Part shown: positions 12,301-23,952 of the stretch, piece after piece
Numbering within the stretch: position 1 is the first letter of the stretch
How the letters are laid out: each line of letters opens with the position of its first letter
Assembly: GCA_013407085.1 (NCBI GenBank)
Contig: JACCGJ010009884.1
Span: 25,688-89,687 of the forward strand
Origin: Atriophallophorus winterbourni
Taxonomy: Eukaryota; Platyhelminthes; Trematoda; Plagiorchiida; Microphallidae
Direction: 5' to 3'
Length of the DNA: 64,000 nt
Notes under the pieces: generated by a model
Told to the model about the DNA's origin: nothing
The model's database searches: none
The model's input: only the letters and a program-made list of their open reading frames with translations
Program-made: the position numbers and the translations under genes

Positions 12301-13809
12301 TGGATATTTTATTGGGAAGTATTCAAAGTAGTTAGTTTCCCATCAAAATAACACAATAATTATTTTCTAGAAAACTGGCAGTATTAAATTTGACTGGCAC
12401 AAAGAGGCACATCTACAAAATAACAACTTTGCTAGAGTTCGAATAATTCGAAATGTGGCTATGTCGAAAGAAATCTCACACTAAATATAAATAAATGATT
12501 AACACAACACCTAAAGTTGTCATATATTCTCGTTTTTCTTTCAATATTCAGTTTGATGTTTCTCAGAACTCCGCTGAGGCAATATTTCATGTTTATGTCA
12601 AATTTAGCTGCCTTGTCAATGTCAAATTGTTTGTATCTTTTCGGCTTCGAAATTAGATTTTTCAGATTAAAACGCAATCAATTTCCTTATAATTCCACGA
12701 TCTGATTAATAATTCTAAAAACAAGAAATACTTAGTGCATGTAAGTTTAAAGTAGGGAAACAGTTTAGCAAACCGTAATGTCTATTAATTTTGATCGGTA
12801 TAAGTAGATAAACTAGTCCAAAAATTTCATAGAATAAAGACTGTGACAATATGGTCAGTAGTGTTTCACAATTTTTATTTTTTGTAATGATATTTCACTT
12901 ATTCAGAGCACAATGAACATAATATATCTGTCATTGAATGGATGAAGCAAACCGCACGAAAGCCTGATCAACATGGTTTCATGTAGGAAATATCGATATC
13001 TCATAGTAGTTTGTTATTAATTAAACAAATGTTTTGAGTAATTGACTCGTAAACTAAATATTTGTTTCGAATTTTTAAAAAAGCGTTTCATATTTGATCG
13101 CAATTTCGGCCACCATTCACACTTTTATTCAAGGCTATTTGAATTTGTAAATTTCACAGAATATTTGCAAGCTATAGATCTATTATACTAACATTGAGCT
13201 TGCATATCTAATGTTGAGTTTACAATCGTGGTATTGCGATCATTATCCTGTCTCACATCACCTGAGTTGCAGCTTTGATGCCCATACAAGGTAAACATTT
13301 ATCGGTAATCAAATTTATACCCAGAATGATCGGGTTAACAAGTGACCTGACTAATGATGCGTTTTGACTCATTCATGTTTACTACAAGCTCTGAATTCAT
13401 ACACGGGCAAGTTAAAAATTTTATAAGCGACTTTTTAAGATTTTTCTCAATATATCATATTCGATCTAATGATGTGCAACACGTAGGTTTTCCGATTCCG
13501 TAAAAATGTATTGGTATATACTGCCTGTGCAATATTCAACAAATTTCAACGCATGTATTCGCTTTTACGTTCATTCGAACGGAATCACCATTGTGTGTTC
13601 TTTGATCACACCCATATCTTTGTATCTTCATGGTGAGGCTCAGCTTCTAGGATACGTCTTTTGTCTAGATGTGCAAACCTGACCCTATCTGGTCATAACA
13701 TCAAAAACCAGCTATAAATATTAAATTACCTACACAAAGAATTGTCTCGTAATGGTTTAGAGTCGGAACAATGAATTCCATTTACATACTGGCATTAAAA
13801 ACGCTAACT
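12301..13809. other. AT-rich stretch without recognised gene
   Basis: Nothing beyond short, motif-free frames. I see no repeat shared with the rest of the window. Confidence 0.45.
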
Positions 13810-14280
13810 CGATCGAGTTAATTTATGTCTACGCAAACGGTAGTACCAACAAATTTATCGAACTGAAAGAAATTCATGATTAAACGGGGAAGGATATAGC
13901 TATTTTATGGGAAAGATTGTTCCAGGCATCACTTTGTTCTAATGAGCACACGTTGCTTAGCATGCCTCTATTGCAACATGAAAGTTTTAATATTATTGGA
14001 GAAATTACACTAGAATTCAAACACTTATTTATCCGTAGAGCTATAAACGATGACGTTATTATTATACACGACACTGTGCTGCCATCTGCCTATTAATTTA
14101 GGAGCCGAATGCATTGTTGGAGTGATCTTAAACAGCACCTACCAACCAATATGATTATCTGCACAATGGTTTGGGCTATGGAATAATGCGGCATTTTACT
14201 CTCATGCCTTAGAGAGTGAGCTAACGTCCACCGTTTGAACAATCGCAATTAATCCTAAATGAATGTATCTCCAGAATAGA
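13810..14280 (+). pseudogene. CR1 endonuclease fragment
   Basis: Degenerate piece of CR1 ORF2. GTCTACGCAAACGGTAGTAC to CAACAAATTTATCGAACTGA (13827-13866) matches 7535-7575; GGCATCACTTTGTTCTAATGAG matches the endonuclease at 7614-7634 in shorter blocks; TTTATCCGTAGAGCTATAA (about 14028) matches 7718-7735; GCATTGTTGGAGTGATCT (about 14110) matches 7787-7804; CTTAGAGAGTGAGCTAACG (about 14208) matches the coding region near 7950. Block X begins right after it, and the same join recurs at about 22900-23010, so this fragment is part of the duplicated segment. Confidence 0.7.
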
Positions 14281-15217
14281 ACATTTGAGTAGGTTTATAT
14301 GCCAAATCAGTAGAGAAGGAGGCAGTAACATCTGTTTTGGTCGTCAAACCGGTTTGATCTCCTTGTTGAATCTTCCCATCTGATATATCGTAACGTAACA
14401 CAGATCACATCTAATAGGAAATTTTGTTGCATTGAGTTTCCAGGGTTAAATCTTAATGTTTTGCGACTACTCATTGGTACAAAAACCTTCAAAATATTCA
14501 CAAATTTCAACACTACAGTCCACATTGGAAGGCATATGGTCGGCATATGAAGCTAATCAAATCTATCAGAAGTGTAAACAACCGCCCACTGTCTATCGCT
14601 TTACTTGGTAAGATTTTTACACTACCAAATTACTCCGATATGGGTAAACATTCTCTATTACAGCATATAATACAATAACGAAGATGACATTTGTTTCAAA
14701 GAATTCTTCTATAAATTATATCATATTTAATCACATTGTCAACGGCAGCAAAACATGTATGCAATACTAGAGGAAAGAACAATTTGTTCTTCTATTGATC
14801 TTTCTTAATGTTTTTCTGAATCAAATTTGTACTGAATTTTATTATATAAAACTCATGAACGCTATCACGAGCTTTAAAATTCTCACGTGAATTTACAGCC
14901 TACCGCAACAATTTAGCATGGAATTGTAATAAGAATGATGGTTGTGAAAATTTGATTTTCTGAAACTTATACCGCATCGCGATAGTACTGGTGGTCCACA
15001 TAGATTTGCAGGAAAAGTAAACACTCAATCAACTCGGTAAATGGCTTCAGCAATCATATGTTTCACGATTTAATATCTCACGAATCACGCAACACGAATG
15101 CCTTCGTGTTGAATGTACCTTACACGGGCACGAATATTGGCGAAATTTAATAAAACGCAAACAAATGTTCACATTTACGCGAAACATTGCAGCGTGTTGA
15201 ACTATTTAAACGCTCAC

Positions 15218-15253
15218 CTTCTTCTTCTGCTTCAGGTTCACGATCTAGAATTA
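15218..15253 (-). pseudogene. Micro-exon relic of the 39/36-nt type
   Basis: Minus-strand counterpart of the exons at 19786, 20824 and 23953. The donor GTGAGC is intact, and phase-1 reading gives acidic DREPEAEEE. The acceptor is lost: the base pair before both possible starts reads AA or AC instead of AG. It is therefore probably not spliced in. Confidence 0.5.
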
Positions 15254-16160
15254 GTGTTGAAAAATTAGTTTAATTTGAAAATAAATCATAAATTTGTTTG
15301 TCGTTGGCATGACGTAAATAATGGAATATACTGCCGTGTATAAGCAGTCGAATAAATGCGGCGATCTCAGAGTTAAACTGTACTAGATGGATCAAATTTT
15401 AATAGCTTCATGTATTTTTCAATCAATACTAAATCAGATCCGTCGGAATTATTAGTAAAGTAAATTGTGTCAGCACCATCAATGCGACCATCAAATATTT
15501 AAAAAGTATATAACATTTGCGTGGAATTTACTTCAAAAATCCTCTTGAAAACGTCGCAAATATTGCAAAATTACTTGAAGCTACGTGTATGAAAAAATAA
15601 ACGCCCCACCTAAAAAGTACGTGGGATTCCCAAAATCGCGTCGTCGGCCAAAGTTTCGGAAATAAGAAAACGTTTGCAGACACGGAAAAGGTTTTTACTA
15701 TAAGTAAAATACACATGACCTATTTGCGTTAAAGCATTCAATAACTATCCCATTTAACACTCTCCCGTTCCTGGCGCTCAAAATAATGTATAAATGTGGG
15801 TAACCGTCGGCTACAATTCCAGTATTAAAAAAGAATTTTAGTTAATTTTATGCGAAAACGAAAAATGCTGCCTTAATTTTTGATTCATACAAAAAATCTG
15901 TATTGATAAACTTATATCTGGGAGAAAATGTGGGATTCGTCAATTGAAACCAATGGGTTAAACATGTTCTCACGAAATATGGGATACAATATACTTTTTT
16001 GCGTAATAGCATTAACAATTCCATTAATAGAACATATGTATAATATCTTAACATTTGACATGAATGGGTTGAGTGATAGATCTCGCAAATTTCAAAGTTT
16101 GGTTTATTGTCATATGTGTGTACCTGAGGTTTAATGACGTACAAACATAGAAACAAAGAA

Positions 16161-16605
16161 ACACAGCTTCACGCATTGAAATAACACCCTCACGACCGGT
16201 TTCGTACTGTCTGCCGTCAGCATGTAGAAACAGTAGGATCCGGATCCACACATGGCTGACACAGTGAATGAACGGTGAACAAGTAGCGCTTGTATGCCAC
16301 TGTTGGATAAGGCTGGTACTACCAACCTGTTCAATCACACATGTCTAAACATGTTTAATGGCGTTAAACCTATAACCATTACCCAAAATATTCATTTGCG
16401 TGCATTTGTATCACAAACACACAATCCATTACATTCAAATGAATATTTGTATAATGTTTATGGTTTAAACCCCATTATACATGTGTTCGGACAAACGTTA
16501 TTGAGCAGATTGTTAGTACCAGCAGTTGCATACAAGCGCTACTAGTTTAACATTCCTCAACTGTTTCCAACGAATGCGGATGCAGATCTTACTGTCCCTA
16601 CCTGA
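16161..16605. repeat. Inverted pair of hammerhead-type repeats
   Basis: The left arm is on the minus strand: a core with CGAAACCGGTCGTGAGGG, then AGCGCTTGTATGCCACTG and CAACCTGTTCAATCACACAT to about 16390. The right arm is on the plus strand: GTTTAAACCCCATTATACAT, TTGCATACAAGCGCTACTAG and CTGTCCCTACCTGA, ending at 16605 where a CR1 has inserted. The two arms are reverse complements over about 90 bp (16285-16378 with 16460-16550). The minus-strand core has ATGCTGA where CTGATGA is expected, so it is probably inactive. Confidence 0.75.
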
Positions 16606-18585
16606 CATGGCAACAATTTTGCGAAATTCGCAACAAAGTAAACACTCTCATCAAAGAAGACAAGCAAAATTACCATCGCTTTCTATCTTTGAAAATGGAA
16701 GGAAATCCTAAATTGCTTTATCGGATTGTCAATACTCGATCGAGCGTGAAACCAGGGGTGTTTCCTGTTCTTACTGACGATGGATTAACAGTCTCTGCAA
16801 AGGAAACAGCTGATGCTCTCGCTCAATTTTATGCTAAAGTATTTAGTCCGTTAGCGATTCAATTGACTGAAGAATTACCGCCATCAACAGTGACGCAACA
16901 GCTGACTGAGATCGAGATAAATCCAGTGATTATACAACGACATTTGTGTCGAATGAACCCTAAGAAATCCCATGGAGCGGATGGAATCACTCCGACTATA
17001 CTAAAATCATGCGAACAGCAGCTGTGTGAACCTTTGTGTGAATTGTTTAAACATTCTCTAATTGAAGGAGTGGTGCCAACAGAGTGGAAGACAGGGGTAA
17101 TTTCACCTATCTACAAAGGCGGTAGACGTTCAGACCCGGCAAACTACCGTCCTGTCACCCTACTTCCTGTGATATCCAAAGTTCTAGAGCGGATAGTGAC
17201 AGAAAATATAGTTCATCACCTGGAATCACAAAATATGCTATCTGCAGCACAGCATGGTTTTCGTAAATCTCGCTCATGCTTGACAAAATTGTTGACGGTT
17301 TTAAATGACTGGACCCAAGCGGTTGACGAAGGAGCTAGCATCCACGCTTGTTATCTGGACATGTCTAAAGCTTTCGATCGAGTTGATCACTTTCGACTAT
17401 TACAAAAGCTGAAGCAGATGGGTATCAGCGGACAGCTACTAATATGGCTTGAAAGTTACCTCAGTGGGCGTAAGGCGATCGTTCGAATCAACGGGGTACT
17501 ATCACAGGCTATTGATGCCTCTAGTGGCGTACCGCAAGGTTCAGTCCTCGGGCCAGGACTTTTCTTGGCTTACATCAACGACTTACCGGAGACGCGCGCA
17601 TGCAAGGTGATTCTTTTCGCTGATGACATTAAACTTTGGACCCGGATAAAAACCATTGCAGACTGTGTACAGCTGCAACGTGATGTAGATGCTCTACACG
17701 AATGGTCGGTACGGAATAATTTGCCATTCAATATCCAAAAATGCAAGGTGCTGCAAATTGGTAAGCCATTCCAGTACCAGTATCACTTTGGGCAGACTTT
17801 TTTGAGCTAGACAGAATCGGAAAGGGATCTTGGAGTCTGGGTATGCGGCAGTCTGAAGAACAGCCTGCATTGTGAGATTATCTACAAGCGTGCTTCGAAG
17901 CTTCTAGGTATGCTGCGACGGATCTTCAAAACCTTCTCACCTGGAACTTTGCCCACCATCATGAACGCCTATATAAATCCAACCATGGAACATGCATCAC
18001 AAGCTTGGACTCCGTGGTTAAAAAAGGATATAATATTGCTTGACAAAATAAACCATCGCGCAACCAAACTCGTAAGAGGTTTCCGTAAACTAGCGTACGA
18101 GGAACGATTGAAAAAACTGAGGCTCCCCACTCCCCTCCAAAGAAGCCTTTGAAGCGATGTGATACTGGCATATAAAATATTGAATACCCCATATCATCCC
18201 TTAAAACATTTATTCCAATACCGTGATTCACGTCATACACGCAGCCACTCAGCGACACTGTAAATTCCCCACTTCCGTATCAGCTGTCGCCGATATTTTT
18301 ATTGTGTACGTGTCTGTTTCCTTTGGAATTCCCTACACGAAACTCTTGTCATCTCTCCCAGCATCGGAACGTTTATTCGAAATTTGGATACTTATTTGTT
18401 GCATAACGATTTGACGACACCTGCGTATTGACTCATGGTAACTATACAACTTGACTATACTTGACATAACATGTTTATTTTATACCTATTTCCTGAATGT
18501 ATATTTACTATGATATGGTAATTGTGAAGCTATGTGCTTTTTGTGACCATAAATTCTTGAATCTTGAATCTTGAATCTTGAATCT
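16606..18585 (+). mobile_element. 5'-truncated CR1 LINE inserted in a hammerhead repeat
   Basis: About 1.98 kb, beginning in the linker between endonuclease and RT and ending in a (TTGAATC)n tail. The left flank ends CCCTACCTGA (16605) and the right flank resumes GATGAGTGCAAACAGCA (18587). Joined, these reproduce the uninterrupted repeat seen at 24556-24580, so both ends are defined to within about 3 bp (shared TGA). 5' truncation is the usual product of target-primed reverse transcription. It is the same family as 5443-10403 but a different, better-preserved sublineage. Confidence 0.9.
16608..18431 (+). pseudogene. CR1 reverse transcriptase, three stops
   Basis: A single frame runs from the insertion point to TGA 18429-18431 with no frameshift. 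Motifs: WQQFCEIRNKVNTLIKEDKQ at the start, KSHGADGITPTILKSC (about 16970), GVISPIYKGG and NYRPVTLLPVISKVLERI (about 17095-17190), AQHGFRKSRSCLTKLL (about 17250), the palm ACYLDMSKAFDRVDH (about 17345), GVPQGSVLGPGLFLAYINDL (about 17526), the catalytic FADDIKLW (about 17617), SERDLGVWVCGSLKN (about 17820), then the thumb and C-terminus LWNSLHETL (about 18325). In-frame stops at 17808-17810 (TAG), 18150-18152 (TGA) and 18261-18263 (TAA) are its only visible damage, so the insertion is fairly recent. The endonuclease is absent through 5' truncation. Confidence 0.93.
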
Positions 18586-18588
18586 TGA
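18553..18588 (+). repeat. CR1 3' tail (TTGAATC)n
   Basis: About five copies of the heptamer TCTTGAA directly after GACCATAAAT. This is the signature 3' end of the CR1 inserted here. Confidence 0.9.
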
Positions 18589-18770
18589 TGAGTGCAAACA
18601 GCAAGAAACCGTTCGTGGGGTGTGACGGAAATGTATACAAATGAAACTTTTTTTAATGGTTATTGGTATAACCCCATTAAACATGTGTTTAGACACATGT
18701 GATTTAACAGGGTGGTCGCAGAAGCCTTATCCAAAAGGGGCATACAAGCGCTACTTGTTTACCATCACGT
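18586..18770 (+). repeat. Hammerhead-type repeat, continued after the CR1
   Basis: Right part of the interrupted unit: GATGAGTGCAAACAGCA, AGAAACCGTTCGTGGGG, then the start of the next unit (CCCCATTAAACATGTGTTTA, GCATACAAGCGCTACTTGTT) to about 18770. The core reads AGAAAC where CGAAAC is expected. Confidence 0.7.
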
Positions 18771-18836
18771 AATCTATGCAATTTATGTACTCACATAATG
18801 TGTTTTGAAAAACTGATTAGTCATTTGCATGCTTAC

Positions 18837-18863
18837 CTTTTTTACTTTTCTTTGAATTTTTTC
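18837..18863 (-). CDS. Candidate 27-nt micro-exon (copy in block X1)
   Basis: Minus strand: acceptor ...AAAATAATAG, 27-nt exon, donor GTAAGCATG. Phase-1 reading gives the basic peptide KNSKKSKK. It is the paralogue of the exon at 24816-24842, with the same length, phase and splice sites but different residues (KLFNGNKK there). No similar coding frame extends beyond the splice sites. Assignment to a micro-exon gene is inference from length, phase and context. Confidence 0.5.
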
Positions 18864-19548
18864 CTATTATTTTGATAACATTAAACTTCGTCAGTTTACA
18901 AACAATCATGTATTTTATTATTGAAATACCTAATCGCAAAATAAATTTTGAAGCAGTGTCTCTTGACAAACTTATTTCAAGTATTATTGATAGGAAATTC
19001 GATAGTAGATATAAAATTCACTTTGGTATATATTAATTATTGATCAGCATTTCACGGTTAAATAATTATTAAGTACCATATAAATCTTAAGCTCATCCAT
19101 ACAAATAAATGTTTGTCTTAAAAACGTCTAGTAATAACACCTGAATTGCACAATATGCTAAGGTGAGAACAGAAAAACGTGGAAATATAACGTGTTGGCT
19201 GAAAATTTCAATCTTCGGGAGTTAAAGATCTAAATAAATCAATACACATGTAAGATAAATGAACTATCTACATTATATTACTATATTATTACATTAAATA
19301 TATTGTCTTCATGTGTTTTCGGTGCCTATCTTGTTACGTGGTTTGTAGGTGTGTGAACGGCATTTAAAATTCTCTGTTCGTTCAACCACAGAAATCATGT
19401 GTTTCGACACATGTGATTGAACAGGTTGGTGGTACCAGCCTTATCCAAAATGGGCATACAAGCGCTAATTGTTTAAAATTCCAATTTTATGCGATTTATA
19501 AAGGTATGTAATGTGTTTTAAAAAATGAATAGTCATTTGGATGCTTAC

Positions 19549-19575
19549 TTTTTTTGCTTTTCTTTGAACCTTTTC
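19549..19575 (-). pseudogene. 27-nt micro-exon relic
   Basis: Counterpart of 18837-18863 and 24816-24842. The donor GTAAGC remains, but the acceptor dinucleotide is AC instead of AG and the last exon base is A instead of G. It is probably skipped. Confidence 0.45.
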
Positions 19576-19785
19576 GTTTAATTTTGATAACATTAGACTT
19601 GGTCAGTTTGCAAACAATAACGTATTTTATTATTAAAATACTTAAATACAAAGTAATTTTATGAAGCGGTGTCTCTTGACAAACTCATTTCCATTATTAT
19701 TAATATGAAATTGAATAATATATAAAAAACTAATTTTCACATTTACGCGAAACATTTAAGCATGTTGAATTATGTCAACGCTCAC

Positions 19786-19821
19786 CTTCTTCTTCTGCTT
19801 CAGGTTCAGGATCAGCAATTA
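19786..19821 (-). CDS. Candidate 36-nt micro-exon
   Basis: Minus strand: acceptor AATTTTTCAACAG, exon, donor GTGAGCGTT. Phase 1 reads IADPEPEAEEE, strongly acidic. It aligns with the 39-nt exons at 20824 and 23953, but the first AG of the tandem CAGCAG acceptor is lost here, giving 36 nt; this still keeps the frame. Confidence 0.5.
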
Positions 19822-20823
19822 CTGTTGAAAAATTAGTTTAATTTGAAAATAAAACATAATTTTGTTTTAGTTTGCATGAAATAAATTATGAAATATTCTC
19901 CCGTGTATAAGTAGTAGAATAAACGGACATTTGTTTTGGCCGTCCAACCAGTCTGATCTCCTTTTCGGGTCTTCCCATCTGATATATCGTAACGTAACAC
20001 CGATCAAATCTGATGGGCATTGTTGTTCCAGAGTGTTTGGTGGGTTTGCTCTTCATGTTTTGCGAATATTCAATTGTATCAAAACCATCGAAATATTCAC
20101 AAAGGTCATCACTACGGTCCACATTGGGAGGCAATATGGTCGGCACATGAAGCTACTCAAATCTGTCAGAAATGTAAACAACCGCCCACTGTCTATCGCT
20201 TTATTTGGTAAGATTTTTACACTACCAAATTACTCCGATCTGGTTAAACATTGGTATTCTCTATTACAGCATAGCATATATTAAACGATGATGACATTTG
20301 TTCCAAAGAAGTCTTCTATAAATGATATCATATTTAATCATATTATCAATGGCGGCAAAACATTTATGATATACTAGATCACAGAACAATTTATCCTTAT
20401 ATTTATTTTGCTTGATGCTTTTCTAAGACACAATTGTACTCAATTTCTTTATATGAAATATAGGAACGCTCTCTAAAGCTTTAAAATGCTCACGTAAATT
20501 CACAGCCTACCGCAAAAATTTATCATGTATTTGGAATAAGAATGATGGTTGCAAAAAATTGATTTGCTGAAAGTTATACAATATTGCGAAAGTGCTGGTG
20601 GTCCACATAGATTTGCAGGAAAAGTAAACATCAATCAACTTGGTAAATAGCTTCAGTAATCATATGTTTCACGATTCAATATACCACGAATCACGCAACA
20701 CGACTGCCTTCGTGTTGAATGTACCTTACACGGCCACAAATGTTGGAGAAATTTAAGAAAACGCAAACATATGTTAACATTTACGCGAAACATTTAAGCA
20801 TGTTGAATTATTTAAACACTTAC

Positions 20824-20862
20824 CTCCTTGTTCTGATCCAGTTTGACCATCCGAGGATACTT
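20824..20862 (-). CDS. Candidate 39-nt micro-exon
   Basis: Minus strand: acceptor CTAATTTTCCAG, 39-nt exon, donor GTAAGTG. Phase 1 reads VSSDGQTGSEQG. It has the same length and phase as 23953-23991 but about half the residues differ, while the flanking intron bases (TTAAACTAATTTTCCAG) are nearly unchanged. Confidence 0.55.
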
Positions 20863-20990
20863 CTGGAAAATTAGTTTAATTTGAAAACAAATCGTTAATT
20901 TATTTGTCGTTGTCATGAAATAATTAAAGAAATATACTGCCGTGTATAAGCAGTTGAATAAGCGGGCCTTCGGCGACCTTAGATCTAAAC

Positions 20991-21838
20991 CAGGGGTGCG
21001 CAAACTTTCTATCCAACAGGCCACAACCCCTTTCTTTCCACAGAGACTACGGCCGCACATATTTCGTCCTGATTCTAAAAGTCTGCATATGTGGTAACAC
21101 TCGATTTTACATTAAATTGTATTTCCTAACAATGAAATCACATTAATCCAGCGGTGAAGCAATAACTATACATTTACTTGTTTCCATGTAAAGTGACTGT
21201 AATGATTCTTTTATTCTCTTTAATATACTTTAATTCCCATTATACTGTAGATGACTAGACTAGGATGCAGTCGAAAAAACAACACATTTATTAATGATTG
21301 ATTTAACACTTATAAATGATTTATTTTATTCAAAACCTCATGCAATTTTTTCTTGACTCACTGTCCATCTTAGCGTAAGCGTGGCTCTCATGTCGACGAT
21401 AATGCTGTCTGGCGTTATCCACTTTTATTGTTTTTAAAACCTGCTCACATATAAGGCATATCATGCAATGGTCGACAGTTTCAATCACGAAGTAATCAAG
21501 TTCCCACTCGGCGTTGAATTTCCTATTCTCATCAGTCAAAGTGCGCCTTCTTTTCATGGGTAATATTATTAAACCACGTGTAAAAGTTAGGATTAGATCC
21601 GATCGAACCCGCCTGCGAGGAAGTGAATCCAAATCATGTAGCACCAGTCGATCTTCAATGAGGATTTAAGGCTTTGACCTAAGACAGTGGTCGCTATGCC
21701 CAGCAACCCAATACAGATGAACGCGGTCGAGGTCGCATCACACAGCGGTCAACATGAGCAAAAGTACGTTACTAACGGCCGCATATCATACCTCTCACGG
21801 CCGCATGCGGCCGTGCGGCCGCAGGTTGCGCACCCCTG
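20991..21838. mobile_element. hAT-superfamily DNA transposon remnant, 848 bp
   Basis: Terminal inverted repeats CAGGGGTGCGCAAAC (left) and GTTGCGCACCCCTG (right, preceded by GCAG) are typical of hAT elements. It is flanked by a perfect 8-bp target duplication ATCTAAAC at 20983-20990 and 21839-21846, the hAT hallmark; the unoccupied copy of block X at 24110-24122 has the site once (ATTTAAAC). GC-rich palindromic subterminal sequence with GCGGCCGCA-type motifs lies near 21781-21820. It is internally deleted: only the N-terminal part of a transposase gene remains, so it depended on an autonomous partner. Confidence 0.95.
21330..21644 (-). pseudogene. hAT transposase N-terminal fragment with BED-like zinc finger
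   Basis: A 104-codon frame inside the hAT remnant. After a poorly recognisable start, MKRRRTLTDENRKFNAEWE (about residues 30-48) and CMICLICEQVLKTIKVDNAR with QHYRRHESHAYAK form the Cys2...His..His zinc-binding module found at the N-terminus of hAT transposases and of domesticated ZBED/GTF2IRD2-like proteins. The catalytic RNase H-like domain and the dimerisation region are missing. An apparent stop follows NCMRF. Confidence 0.8.
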
Positions 21839-22347
21839 ATCTAAACTGTGCTAGACGGATCAATTTTCAATTGTTTCATGTATTTTTCAATCAACACAAC
21901 ATCAGATACGCTGGCCTAGAGTTATTTGTAAAGTAAAGTATGTCAGCGCCATGGAATAGACCAATAAATATAAAAATTGTAGCATTTGCGTAAAATTTAC
22001 TTCAAAAATCCTAATAAAGACATCGCAAATACTGCAAAATTACTTGAAGCTACGAGTATGAAGAAATAAACACCCCACCTAAAACGTACGTCAAATTCCC
22101 AAAATCGCGTCGACGGTCAAAGTTTCGGAAATAAGAAAAGGTTTGAAGACCATAATAATCCCATTTAACACTTTCCCATTCGCGGACCTCAAATAATTTA
22201 TATAGGTGGATGACCGTCGGCTACACTTCCCGTATCATAAAAGAAGTTTGGTTTAATTTACACGAAAATGCTAAATGCTCCTTTAATGATGATTTATACA
22301 AAAAATCTTCCTCGATAAACTTATAACTGGAAGAAAAATTTGGGATT

Positions 22348-22437
22348 CATTTTTGATCGATCGATCGATATTTTGAAAATCGATTGATTTGTAGAAAGAT
22401 AGAGAGGTAAGGAGATAGATAAATAGATAGATAAACT
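22348..22437. repeat. Simple repeat (GATC)n / (GATA)n
   Basis: GATCGATCGATCGATATT, followed by a GATAGA-type purine run to about 22437. It marks the end of block X copy 2. Confidence 0.8.
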
Positions 22438-23952
22438 AGTTGGTCGTGGCAACCTTATTCAACAGAGGCTTACATGCTAAAATTATTTATCTTTAGCAAC
22501 AATTGGATAACTTTCCTCATCCAGCACAGAACATCATTAATTTATTTTTGTATTTCTGATGGCGATTTAGCCTTCATTAGTATTTCTCCAGAAAGGCACA
22601 TATGAGTGACTTCATATGCCTGACCAGATGAGAATGAGACAACAACATCTGTTGGGGTCTTCCAACCAAGATGGTCTTCCCATCAGATACATCGTAATCT
22701 AACACCGAGTAATTAAGATGGGCATCGATGTTCCACAGTGTTTAGTGAGTTCGTCCTTCATGTCTTGCGATTAATCAGCAGTACCGATTCCGTTAAAATA
22801 TTCACCAAGTTAATCACAACAGTCCACATTTGAAGCACTGGAATCGTGTTTCGCTTTTACTTGAGATCATTAGCAGTGCATATCCTGTCTGGGGTCTGAT
22901 TCGAAACATCGACCATCAAAATTGTAGTCTCACGCATTAGGGTCTGATCTACCGTCTACCGTTTGAACGATCGCGAAAAAGACTCCATGAATGTTTTTCC
23001 AGAAGGGAAATTTAAATAGCCTCATATGTCCGATCAGTCGAGAAGGAGAGAACAACATTTGTTCTGGTCATCCAACCAATCTTATCTCCTTGTCGGGTAT
23101 TCCCATCTGATATAGCCTAAGCTAACACCGATCAAATCTGATGGGCATTCTTGTTCCAGATTGTTTGATGGGTTTGCTCTTCATGTTTTGCGACTACACA
23201 TTGGTACCAAAACCATCGAAACATTCACAAAGTTTATCACTACGGTCCACGTTGGAAGGCTTATGGACGGACATATGACGCTAATCAAATCTGTCAGAAT
23301 TGTAAACAACCGCTCTCTAGGTATCGCTTCACTAGGTAAGATTTTAACACTACCAAATTACTCCGATGTAAGTAAATATTGCTATTTTCTATTACAGCAT
23401 AGCATACAATAAACGATGTTGACATTTGTTTCAAAGAAGTCTCTCATAATTTAAATCATATTTAATCATATTATCAATGGCAGCAAAACATTTATGATAT
23501 ACTAGATCACAGAACAAATTATCCGTATATTTATTTTGCTTGATGTTTTTCTAAGTCATATGTGTACTCAATTTCATTAACTAAAATTTAGAAACGCTGT
23601 CTTGAGGTCTAATATTCTCACGCAAATTTATAGCCTACCGCAACAATTTAGCATGAAATTGGAATAAGAATGATGGTTGCAAAAAATTGATTTGCTAAAA
23701 GTTATGCAATATTGCGAAAGTGCTGGTGGTCCACATAGATTTGCAAGAAACTTGAGCACTCAATTAACTCGGTAAATAGCTTCAGTAATCATATCTTTCC
23801 TGATTTAATATGCCACGAATCACGCAACATGACTGCCTTCGTGTTGAATGTACCATACACGGCCACGAATGTTGATCAAATTTATGAAAACGCAAACAAA
23901 TTTTAACATTTACGCGAAACATTCAAGCATGTTGAATTATTTAAACGCTTAC

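Larger units (their letters stand above)
14285..19400. repeat. Block X, copy 1 (interrupted by a CR1)
   Basis: Non-coding repeat of about 3.1 kb once the CR1 at 16606-18585 is removed. It matches 22950-25910 along its length: CCCATCTGATATATCGTAACG, a TGTAAACAACCGC segment, GTGGTCCACATAGATTTGCA, CACGAATCACGCAACACGA, a 39-nt micro-exon relic, TACTGCCGTGTATAAGCAGT, then the hammerhead-type repeat and the 27-nt micro-exon. A partial third copy lies at 19400-22340. The micro-exons are on the minus strand. Confidence 0.8.
19400..22340. repeat. Block X, partial copy 2 (interrupted by hAT)
   Basis: Made of the tail of one block X unit (19400-19920: hammerhead-repeat start, 27-nt exon relic, a 36-nt exon segment) joined to the head of another (19920-22340, matching 14325-15925). 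TACTGCCGTGTATAAGCAGT and the 39-nt exon segment therefore appear in both parts. The hAT element at 20991-21838 splits it. Confidence 0.75.

Noticed and set aside
14567..14604. Plus-strand 38-nt exon-like element before GGTAAGATTTT, also in block X copies 2 and 3
   Set aside because: AG and GTAAG are conserved in three copies, but 38 nt is not a multiple of three and the frame is not kept; explained by repeat identity.
15528..15716. 62-codon minus-strand ORF in block X1 with a phase-1 entry after ACTTATAG
   Set aside because: The matching copy at about 21990-22150 has an in-frame stop and no equivalent acceptor, and copy 3 lacks the region; probably a repeat-derived frame.
18789..18812. 18-nt minus-strand segment between CTAATCAG and GTGAGTAC next to the 27-nt exon (also near 24.78 kb)
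   Set aside because: The preceding intron would be only about 24 nt, and the 24.78-kb copy has a stop in phase 1.
22470..22490. 3-nt CAT between ATAATTTTAG and GTAAGCC on the minus strand
   Set aside because: Far too small to distinguish from chance without transcripts.
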